DNA of 64,000 nucleotides from Dactylorhiza incarnata (lineage: Eukaryota > Streptophyta > Magnoliopsida > Asparagales > Orchidaceae), in NCBI GenBank assembly GCA_033032865.1, contig JAWHQI010000266.1, positions 1,773,501-1,837,500 on the forward strand, read 5' to 3'. Position numbers and translations under genes: made by a program. Positions 55,565 to 64,000 of this stretch are shown here, in pieces. Below the pieces are notes generated by a model. The model had not been told where the DNA came from. It was given only the letters and a program-made list of their open reading frames with translations, and did not search any database. How positions within the stretch are numbered: position 1 is the stretch's first letter; every line of letters begins with the position of its first letter.

Positions 55565-57037
55565 GAGGCGAGCATTGCCAAAGATCGGGGTGCCATAAAA
55601 ACTCCACCGAAATCCATCGGTGTCGGTGACCATAGCCTTGCCCGGTCACATTCTCTCCACGACACTAGATTGGCTCAAGGCGTGAGTCAGTAGGACTTGT
55701 AGGTTTTGAATGGGGCTTGGGTTATGGTGAGATAAACAAAGGTAAACCTGGAGGCTAAGCACACCCAACCCATAATGAGCTTTAAGTCAAGCTACCCACA
55801 CAGCTATAAGCTTACAAGTGCAACACACCCCCAGACTTGGACTTTTGCAACATAGGTGTGTGCACTCCCTACTCCCAATCATAAATTTATACAAAGATTT
55901 TTCATTAAAATCATTTTTCTCTCTTTTTTTTTGTTTTTTTTGTTTTTTTTTTCTTTTCTTTTTCTTCTTCATTTTTCTTTTATTTTCATTTCTTCTTCAG
56001 CATATTTTCTAATGAGCATAACCACAACTTCACATAAAAAGCAACACAGTCACACCCCAAACATGAAAATAATAATGAAATTTAAGCTCGGTTTTGGTTG
56101 TGCAACTAGGTTGGGCTTTTAGGTTTTGGTGAAAAATATGTGGAGCTGAATCAAAGGAGGGGGTAGGCACAAAATGGGCTAGCAAGGAATAAATGATAGG
56201 AATGGTACACAAAGCTCAACCTGGCCAAAATGATGGCCTACGTCATTCTCACGCACTCAAACTATCTTATGTCAATGCTTCGAAAATCGCTTGGGGCAAG
56301 TTCTAGCCATCGAGAAAGATTTCTTCTTTCTCCCGACTCGAGTAATACGAATCTAGCAAACGTCTACACACATCCCTATGCTACCATTTGATTCACACCG
56401 GATTCATCATTTGAGTATAGTAAACAATATTTATACTAATAGAAATGCATAAAACTAATAGTATAAAATGAAATCTAATCTACATGAATTACTATACTTG
56501 CATGAGTACTTGACTACAAACACCGGAGCCGGCATTTTATTCCACTAAATAATTTAAAAACTAGCATAAACATTTTCTCATATGCAAAAAGGAATGAGTT
56601 ATACTCGTGACGCGCTAAAGGTAAGGTACACGCTCAAGTGGGTGCTAAGTGTGCAGACAAAATGAACAAAAATGATTCTTAGATAAAGAAGCTTCTAGCA
56701 TGCTAAATAACTGTGCACGTGAGTGGGTACACAAACAGGTCTCCCCCAAACTTAAATTATGTATTAAGATATTCTAAAACAAAGTTTTAGGGGACGAGGG
56801 TACCCAATGCTCAGCAAGTAAGCATTCTGGAAGCCTGTAGTGAAGCTCTACGAAGAATCACGACCACCACCTTCACAAATAGAAAATACCTGTAAATGGT
56901 GGTCTCCACACACGAAAACTAAAATAGCACAAAATAAGCTAGTTTTTGCAGGGGATAAATTAAAAGACAAGAAAAATTAAGATAACTACTGGGGTTATTG
57001 TCCTCCCAACATGACTTATTTGGCTTTTGTACAGTTC
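55565..57037 (-). other. 3' non-coding region of E
   Basis: The continuation of 39156-39420 after element C. It matches the 3' non-coding part of G on the other strand, including the inner purine tracts (55825-55838 and about 56740-56756). No gene. A pyrimidine-rich stretch lies at 55916-55996. Confidence 0.65.
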
Positions 57038-58282
57038 TAGCTAATGGGCCTATGAAAAGAAAAGTGAACATGCAGCTGTTCTAATATGCGTGTCGGTAGC
57101 GGGTACTGATACGGCGATAAAACAGTTATTCCCCTACCTAAATAACGATACCTGCTGAACACAGGTAGCGGGAATAGGAAGTAAGAAGAAGAGGAGGCCT
57201 GGTCCTCACTCATCTCACCACAAAATCAATCCTTGCCTAGCAAGGTGTCATCTCCAGGGAGGTAGCAGGAGAAAGAGATCAATGGCGGAGCTTCCTCATT
57301 GGAGGAGGGATCAACCTCCTTGAACATGAGGATGCTATCATCATTGACCTGAGCTGGAAGCTCCAAGTCCTCCTGATGTAACTGTGGAGACTCAACCTAC
57401 ACAGGCTCAGATATAGCAGAAGGGGGGTCAAGAAATAAAAGAGAAGAAGAACATAAATAAAAATCAGGCGGGGGAGTGGTCCCGGACTTACTCCCATCAG
57501 GTTGGGAAAGTAAAATAATGTTAGCATTGTCATCAATGCCACAAGATTCGGCAGGATCGACAGTGGCCAAGCTAAGGATTTGGACTTCCTCCACCAGTGC
57601 TGAGGAAAGCTCCTCTTCACCTAGAAGGTTGTCCTCCTCCATAGGAGCAGGCACACTTAGATCGCCAGCCTCATCCAGCGACACATCCTCAACAATGTCG
57701 TCAGAAACGAATGTAGTAGAATGCACAAAAGGGGGAGGAATAGTGCTTGGATAAAAGTCAAGCACTGGTTCCTCACAAATAATCAAATCTACGCTAGGAG
57801 ATGGATGTACAAGGGAGATGGGCTCAGTCATGTCAGTGCCCCAGATCAACCACACATCTGGTGACCGTGTCCACATCATACCCTTCATAAGATGAAGGTA
57901 ATATGGCCACATAACCAAATGTTGAGGGTGTGCTACCAGAAATAGGAGTCAGAACGATCCGGATATCCGGCTCGTCATCCTCGTCCAATTGGCGAAGATA
58001 CTCAGCACAGTCCTTCAAGGCATGATCCATGCTCTGACAAAACAAGCACTGCCTTACAGGCTTCTTTGGCACAGTGGGTGCTGAAGCCGAAAAGACGATT
58101 GACGGTAAAGGCGTAACAGAATAGCCATAGGACTTCCGCGCAACATATGGAGTACCAGACAAAGTCGGTGCTCCATATGTTGGGATAGGAGTGCTAGGGC
58201 TACAATCTCCCTTATGACATCTATCACTAGCATGAGAGATATCTCCACACCAACGACAACGAATATTAAATGACGCCCACAT
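57038..58282 (-). pseudogene. gag: Gag-like protein of E
   Basis: Same gene as in G. The Met of MWASFNIRCRWCG is taken as start. Two intact knuckles: CRWCGDISHASDRC and CLFCQSMDHALKDC. The frame runs through the position of the TAG in G as Leu (RRQL / LRQLDEDDEPDI). It is broken by a frameshift at about 57835-57918, and then by a stop at about 57395 and another near 57225. The acidic tail (DDIVEDVSLDEAGDL, EEDNLLGEEELSS) is well conserved with G. Confidence 0.75.
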
Positions 58283-58474
58283 AGTGTGAAGATAAAATGA
58301 TTCAAAATAAAGAGAACTATTGTGCAAAATACTGCATCTAACATTAAATTACTAAGCAACCAAATTTAAAACAAGAAAATGGAATACGAAGAAATAAAAC
58401 AAAAGGATGCGATAAACAAATGGAAGGGCTTCTCACTCAGATTCTCCCTCTCCAGAAAACTCACACGACTGTGT

Positions 58475-58493
58475 TCCCCGGCAACGGCGCCAA
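58475..58493 (-). other. Primer-binding site of E (tRNA-Asp type)
   Basis: Minus strand TTGGCGCCGTTGCCGGGGA, the same as in G, five bases inside the 5' LTR. Confidence 0.88.
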
Positions 58494-58498
58494 AAACT

Positions 58499-60122
58499 TG
58501 ATGGCGCAAATCTCGCACACCGCTATAGGCGGTAGCAAGACTGCGGCACGAAACGGTAGTGTACCGATCGTTCAAGTAATATAAAATGGGAATGAATCCC
58601 CAACTATCGATCTCAAAGGAACACAGTAAGGTGGAGCTATCTATCGAGGAAGGACTTGAGATTGAAGTCCTTTAATCGGATCGATGCGGAAACGGGGGAT
58701 TTGGTTTGCGGAAAATAAAAGAAAACAACTTAAACTACTCCTATGCAATGCCGCTATGCAATGCTTCGCTTGGCGGGATGGAATCTACGTAGGCCTTGAG
58801 CGCGCTACTTCATAAGGGCGGATGGACGAGTAGGCAAGCGGAATCAAACTATGCAGGCCTTGAGTGCGCTGCTTCGTAGGGCGAGTGGATTACACAGGCC
58901 GCTATGCCACGCTTCGCTAGGCGGATGGACGAGTAGGCAAACAAAGTGAGGGTCGTAAGCACCTCTTCGACAAGCACGCCACAAGCACGCCACTAGCAAT
59001 TGCTAGTGCGGCGACGAACGTGATGGCGGGATGGAGGATGGAATGCGGCGCACCTCAAGCAACTCAAACAACCAGCATTTCACATAGACATGAAATATAT
59101 AAAAATACAAACTAGTTTAAGTTCTCTACTTAATCATAATACAAAGATCTACACATATACACTTCAATAAGAGAAGAACAAGGCAAAAAATTGACCGAAT
59201 CCGAAGGCTTGTTGGAGATTCACGGTCGGAATCGCTGGGTTGTCAATCCGCGTCCAAGCTCGGTCAGCAACTGCGTCCGGGGTAGAGAGAGCTGTCACGA
59301 CTCTCCAATGGACCCGTCTTCTTCGTCTCACGATCCAGCGGAGGTTGCAAACATCCTCTTGCTTGAAGGAAATGGTTGCTAGATCTCCCTTGAAACTCTA
59401 GGATGAAGGAGGAGGCCAAAGGGACGAAACTGTGGTGGAGATGGTGAAATCGGCGCTGCTATATGGCGCATACGGAACTCCTCCGTTTTAGGTCGAAGCT
59501 GCAGCTTTTATAGAAAAACATTAGAAATTTGGTCACGCACGGTCGAACGCACGACCGTGCGTGGACCGTTCGATACTTAAGCTCAGCAGGCCTGCAGGGG
59601 AAGAAGGCATGCTCCCGTGCATTTTGCTCACGCACAACCCACACTGCCCGTGCGTCCAAATGCACGGGTAAATTCCGACGCTCAGAAACATCAAGACACA
59701 GGTCGACCGTACGTTTTACTCACGCACGGGCGAATCCGCCCGTGCGTCAAAATGCACGAGTAAACTCCGACGCTCCATTTTTTGCCCAGACACAAACGCA
59801 CGACCGCCACCGACCGTACGTCAAGGAAATGTACGACCGTGCGATATGCACAGAAATTACATTGGGGAAAACGGGACGATCAGGTCACCTGCATACAAGA
59901 GACACAAGTTGGGAAAGTACTACCAGCAGCACAGAGATAAAGAGGATACAATGGGAAGCACGCAGTGCTTACCCCCAACAACAAAGTGCGCAATTGCACA
60001 CAAAAACAGGCCTACTATGTACTACAAGCATGAATTAGAGAAATATGAACAAAATTGATGCACAAAAGCAAGAAAACTAGCCTAAATGAGTCCGAAAATA
60101 TATATATAATAGGGACTCATCA
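58499..60122 (-). repeat. 5' LTR of E
   Basis: Pairs with 37525-39155. Many more differences from its partner than between the LTRs of G, as expected for the older, outer element. Confidence 0.93.
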
Positions 60123-60127
60123 ACTTC

Positions 60128-61932
60128 CCACTTTTTGAGGGTAGCTAACCTCTCAGGAGCCCACCGTCGTGGCCAGACGGTGGCAGTGGAATGGGCTTCT
60201 CCCCTACTAGGTAGGTATGCACACTACCAGACCTAGGCCTTACGTACTCCTCGACGCTAAGAGCACAATAGTGGAGCACCTGCGCACAGGACTCGAAAAG
60301 GATCTTGGGAAGTAAACACCAAGAGCACAGCCCAACTGGTCACTAGTCACAGAAGGGGTCTTTGGAAGTAAACACCAAGAGCACAATATTTATCTGCCAG
60401 CTCGCATCGGTGTGACGAGTGGCGAGCCCGTAGATCTACCGCAAGCAATCCTCCAACCAGGATATTTACACCACCATGTGTAAACCATGCACATTCATGT
60501 AATTCTCATGCATAATCTGTGCTATCAAGCACCCAAGGACTCACGAAAGGAGTCTTATTACACTTCTCCTCATACAATCAATGCGATGCTAATTAGCATC
60601 CAAGGCCCATAACCATCGGGCCCTTAACATTACCCCATCAGATACGACCATATTTTACAACCCGCATCAAGCCATCAAGGAGACCCATACCAAGTGGTTA
60701 TAACTCTTATGTAGTGGCATGCTTATGACACAGAAATTACTCTATGAGACCCTGCAGGACTACTTGTGTGTATAGAGACGTATTCGTATCTTACTAAATT
60801 CCTCATTCAATTATGCAATGCAATGTCCCATTTCAGAATCATAACATTCCCCTATGCCTCTCCCAATTGACATGGGAACCCAGGAACTTCTACCACACCA
60901 AAGGAGGAGAATCTAAAATTTTTTGTTTCCTAACGTCGGCGGTAGCGCTGCCGCCGGGCGTTAGTGATCCAGACGACACACCATCCCGTCGATGTCGACA
61001 GGAAGCTAACCCTTCCCGTCGATGTCGACGGGAAGCTAACCCTTCCCATCGATGTTCGATGGGAATCCAACCCTTCCCATCGACTGCAAGGGTGGTCGAT
61101 GGGAAGTTGACCCGTCTCTTCGACTGTAAGGGGGTCGACGGGAAGTTAGCCCTTCCCGTCGACACCAAACCTTCCTGTCGACACAAAGTGTCGACACGCT
61201 AACGCCGGCGGTAGCGCTACCACCATGCACTAGTGATTCTACTAACACTCCTTCCCATTGTCATTAAGGGTCGATGGGAAGTTACCCCTTCACGTCGATA
61301 AGTTGACCTGCTAATGTCGGCGGTAGCACTACCACCGGTGCTAGCTAACATAGAACAACTCCTCTGTTAAACACATCCTTCCCGTGAACTCTCATCTCCA
61401 ATCAAGATCAAATCTTCTTTTCCTTAGTTGCTGGAATTTCACCACTAATCATGAATCCCCTTATTAATCAAGTGCAATATTATAATTAAAAACTCAATTT
61501 AACAAGGGACTATTCATCATCTTCTCCAAACAAGAATTAGGTCATCTCACCTTCTCTCCTCCAATACTCCCTCATTAGGCCACCGATCTTCATGAAATCA
61601 ACTCCTTAAACTTTGTATTGAAGAGGGGATTTGATCGTGGACATCTTCACGACGAACAATGCACTAGAACATAAATTCTAGCGTGTCCTCTTCCTATGAA
61701 ACTCCATTAATCTTACCAAATCAAGCTCTTTTGAGATAAATATCTCTCCTAATTAGATCTAAAGATTTAGCACCAAGGGAGAGGGGTCAGAAGTCACTTG
61801 ATTTCCGGCCGACGATCGCGGTCATCTCCTCGGCGGCATGGCAGCGGTCAGACAAGCTCAAGTCCTTCTCCAAGCTTGCTCCTTCAAGAACCCTAAGTTA
61901 ACACCTTGAGTTGTGAGGAATAAGATGAAGAA

Positions 61933-61963
<31 letters not shown>

Positions 61964-62409
61964 AGAATAGGGTCCTCTGATTAGGAGAGATCAGCCCTTT
62001 TGGGTTAGGAGGGAATGGAGAGAGAGAGATAGCATTAATGAGCATTAAATGCAAATTCCATTTCCCAAGCCTTATGTTGAAATTCCCCACCTAAGTGCCA
62101 GTTGATTATATGCTTTTAATTCCACCATTAACTCATTTTTAGGCAATTCAAGCCATCCATCATGGAAAAATCACATGCACTGATTCGACCAATACCGCCA
62201 GCGTTAGCAAAACCTACCGCCGTCGTTAGCTCTCTTTTACCAATCCTTTGAAATTTGCTTTCTATCTTCAAGGGGGTGATGGTTACACCCACTCCTGGAG
62301 ATCAGGGCACATCCATGGCACCATTAGGATCTCAAGACTCCTACCTAGACCAAGCACCTCCAAGTAACCCGTGTCACTCAAGCGGTCTAGTTCGAAGTGG
62401 GACGTTACA
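60128..62409 (-). repeat. 3' LTR of F, right part
   Basis: Continues from 37524. Ends at GGGACGTTACA (TGTAACGTCCC on the coding strand). Contains an array of palindromic CCCGTCGA...TCGACGGG words (60975-61195), four blocks of the GCCGGCGGTAGCGCTA word (60931-60964, 61198-61233, 61311-61347, 62192-62230), and a (GAA) microsatellite at about 61925-61967. No protein-coding frame. Confidence 0.75.
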
Positions 62410-62460
62410 AATCCAATAAACAAAAAAAATAATTTCGTCCCCAAATTTTGAGTTTGGGGC
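62410..62460 (-). other. Altered polypurine-tract region of F
   Basis: TTGGGGACGAAATTATTTT keeps the GGGACGAAAT box seen before the purine tract in H, but the purine tract that should follow is replaced by T-rich sequence up to the LTR. Confidence 0.5.
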
Positions 62461-62493
62461 TACGAGTATTGAATCAAAGTATGACAAGATAGT

Positions 62494-63390
62494 TTAGATC
62501 ATACCTGGGGAAAACAATCCCGGGTAAGTTTGCTGCATAAGGTCCATCGGCTCCCAAGTGTATTCCTCTCGTCCGTGTTTGGACCACATAATTTTCACCA
62601 ATAGAACACTCTTTCTCCGTAGAACTCTGGTCTCGGTATCCACTATGCATACCATCTCTAGCCGGACATATTTGTCAGTCCTCACAGGGCCGGACGCAGT
62701 TGGGACATGCTAATCAGGGCAAAGCAATGTCCTCTGAAGGGAGGATACATAGAAGACGTCATGCAGATTCCCCAACTCCGATGGCAGCTCCAACCGATAG
62801 GCTAAGGGGCCAATCCGCTCCAGGATGGTATAAGGCCTCATATAGCGAGGACTGAGCTTCTGCCTTCCCCTAACACGTGACACTCAGTGCATCGACCTGA
62901 TCTTCTAGAACACCTTATCACCAACCTGAAACTCCACTGCCCTTTGCTTCGCATCATAATCTTTGGCATGTCGGCTCTGTGCCTTGAGCATGCGGTCTCG
63001 AATCAATCTGACCATTTCATCGGTATCATAAATGAATTTCATCCTCAATGCTTTCGGGTCCTCATCTTGGACCCATGATAAAGGTTTCCTGCACCTTCTT
63101 CCATAAAGCGCTGCATAAGGAGCCATGCCAATGCTTGCCTGATGACTATTATTGTAAGAGAACTCCACCAAGGGCAGAAGTCTCGCCCACGACTCTCATC
63201 GATCTAGAACACATAGGCGCAATAGATCCTTCAAAGTACTAATCATCCACTCTAACTGCCCATCCGTCTGAGGGTGGAAGGTCGTGCTAAAAGTTAAGCG
63301 AGAACCCAAATAAGCTTGCACTGCTTTCCACTCCTTGTAGGTGAAACGACCATCACGGTCTGAAACGATAGTCTTTGGTACTCCATGATA
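62494..63390 (-). pseudogene. int: Integrase C-terminal half and chromodomain of F
   Basis: Reading leftwards from 63390: [15 protein letters not shown] with catalytic Asp, [13 protein letters not shown] with catalytic Glu, then 62905-63171 with LVEFSYNNSHQASIGMAPYAALYGRRCRKP and VEFQVGDKVF, and 62494-62685 with a chromodomain-like LVKIMWSKHGREEYTWEPMD and YPGLF at the end. Two or more stops separate these parts. Close in order and wording to Tekay/Del elements. Confidence 0.85.
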
Positions 63391-63399
63391 TAGAACGAA

Positions 63400-63996
63400 C
63401 TACTCGACAAAGAGTCTCACCAACACCTCGGCGAGTGTGTCCTTCCTCATCGGTATGAACCTGGCGACCTTCATCAGACGATCCACAATCACCCACATAG
63501 ATTCATTCCCGGAGCGGGAGCGAGGCAGACCGTGAATGAAATCCATGGATATATCTTCAAATTTCTGCTTGGGGATGTGTAACGGCTGCAACAACCCAGC
63601 GGGACTCCTACACTCTACCTTCACCTTCTAGCACGCCTCGTAGTGGGTGACAAAATAAATGACATCCCTCTTCATACCTGGCCAAAACATTGTCTTCTAC
63701 AGATCTGCATACATCTTGATGATTCTGGGATGCACTGAATATTTGGTGCAATGCGCCTCTCTCAGTATGTCCTCCCAGACCCCAGCTCCTACGGGAATGT
63801 ATAAGCGGCCCTGGAAATGAACAAGGTCATCCTGTAATGAATAATCTCCTGAGCTGCCCTCTCCCAAGCTTCTGAATACCAGCTCCAGTGATGCATCCTG
63901 TCTCTGTTGTGTCCTGATGCGGTCTCGGATATGACAAGTAATGCTCAGGGCAGCTAGGTACTCTCTGTAGCCCTCAGGCTCGGCCCTGGATACCAA
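63400..63996 (-). pseudogene. int: Integrase N-terminal half of F
   Basis: Segment 63697-63996 has the linker after RNase H and part of the integrase zinc finger (REAHCTKYSVHPRIIKMYADL). Segment 63400-63624 has CRSPAGLLQPLHIPKQKFED, catalytic Asp in ISMDFIHGLPRS and VDRLMKVARFIPM. A stop lies between them and another at 63400 (EYFVLYHG region), so the enzyme is not functional. RT and gag are outside the window. Confidence 0.85.
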
Positions 63997-64000
63997 TGTG

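Larger units (their letters stand above)
37525..60122 (-). mobile_element. Element E: gag-only LTR retrotransposon, minus strand, interrupted by C
   Basis: LTRs (37525-39155 and 58499-60122) begin TGATGGCGCAAATC and end GGGACTCATCA. TSD ACTTC at 37520-37524 and 60123-60127. A tRNA-Asp primer site is at about 58475-58493 on the minus strand. The only gene is a gag-like reading frame (57038-58282). No protease, RT or integrase is present. It is the same family as G, which is on the other strand. Its internal region is split by C at 39421-55564, and the flanks GAGGA and GAGGC join to a sequence found uninterrupted in G near 52250. Confidence 0.93.
36808..64000 (-). mobile_element. Element F: Ty3/gypsy chromovirus (Tekay-like), minus strand, right end outside window
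   Basis: Integrase and chromodomain remnants at 62490-63996 lie on the minus strand. To their left is an LTR starting TGTAACGTCCC (right edge 62409), which continues to 60123, is interrupted by element E, and resumes at 37524 down to about 36808. The left edge is placed at a TGTCAACCC word where the A' fragment ends; it cannot be checked, since the 5' LTR is outside the window. Confidence 0.75.

Noticed and set aside
55787..56122. Lys-rich and Phe-rich frames
   Set aside because: Low-complexity translation of a pyrimidine-rich tract in E.
59529..60038. Plus-strand frame of 169 codons
   Set aside because: Antisense through the LTR of E across the palindrome words; the other LTR does not keep it open.

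Overview
The window is a piece of a flowering-plant nuclear genome made almost wholly of nested LTR retrotransposons. The evidence is the set of plant-type Ty1/copia and Ty3/gypsy lineages (SIRE-like, Tat-like, Tekay-like and CRM-like), primer-binding sites for plant tRNA-Met and tRNA-Asp, TRIM elements, and 5-bp target-site duplications (TSDs). I recognise no host protein-coding gene, tRNA, rRNA or CRISPR array. Element letters used below are mine. The species cannot be named from the sequence.

Layout. (1) 1-~4440: element I, a decayed minus-strand Tat-like gypsy; the window opens in its RNase H region and its 5' LTR is at 3755-~4440. (2) ~4441-6632: AT-rich non-coding DNA, including an old relative of the LTR of element F. 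(3) 6633-20579: element A, a plus-strand copia (TSD ACCTC), split by element B (9602-17059, minus-strand CRM-like chromovirus, TSD CCGAA) and carrying a TRIM (19405-19843) in its 3' LTR. (4) 21285-30376: element H, a minus-strand Tekay-like gypsy (TSD GTTTG) whose long LTRs hold a tandem array; most of its leader and part of its 5' LTR are deleted. (5) 30803-~35520: element D, the 5' part of a SIRE-like copia, carrying a second TRIM (34370-34797, TSD AAGCC). (6) ~35520-36807: A', a minus-strand copia tail related to A. (7) ~36808-64000: element F, a minus-strand Tekay-like chromovirus. Its 3' LTR was hit by E (37525-60122, TSD ACTTC), E was hit by C (39421-55564, SIRE-like copia, TSD GAGGA/GAGGC), and C was hit by G (47678-54189, TSD ATAGC).

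E and G belong to one family with ~1.65-kb TGATG...CATCA LTRs, a tRNA-Asp primer site and a single gag-like gene with two zinc knuckles and a long acidic tail. They have no protease, reverse transcriptase or integrase, so they must be moved in trans. G is the youngest insertion I can date: its LTRs have equal length and I saw about nine differences by eye. Almost every pol gene here has stops or frameshifts, some in catalytic motifs.

The least-explained structure is in the LTRs. Most families carry their own short CpG-rich word, repeated and often paired with its reverse complement. One of these words (core CGCCGGCGGTAGC) occurs both in the copia element C (LTRs, gag and 3' region) and in the LTR of the gypsy element F, which are from unrelated superfamilies.
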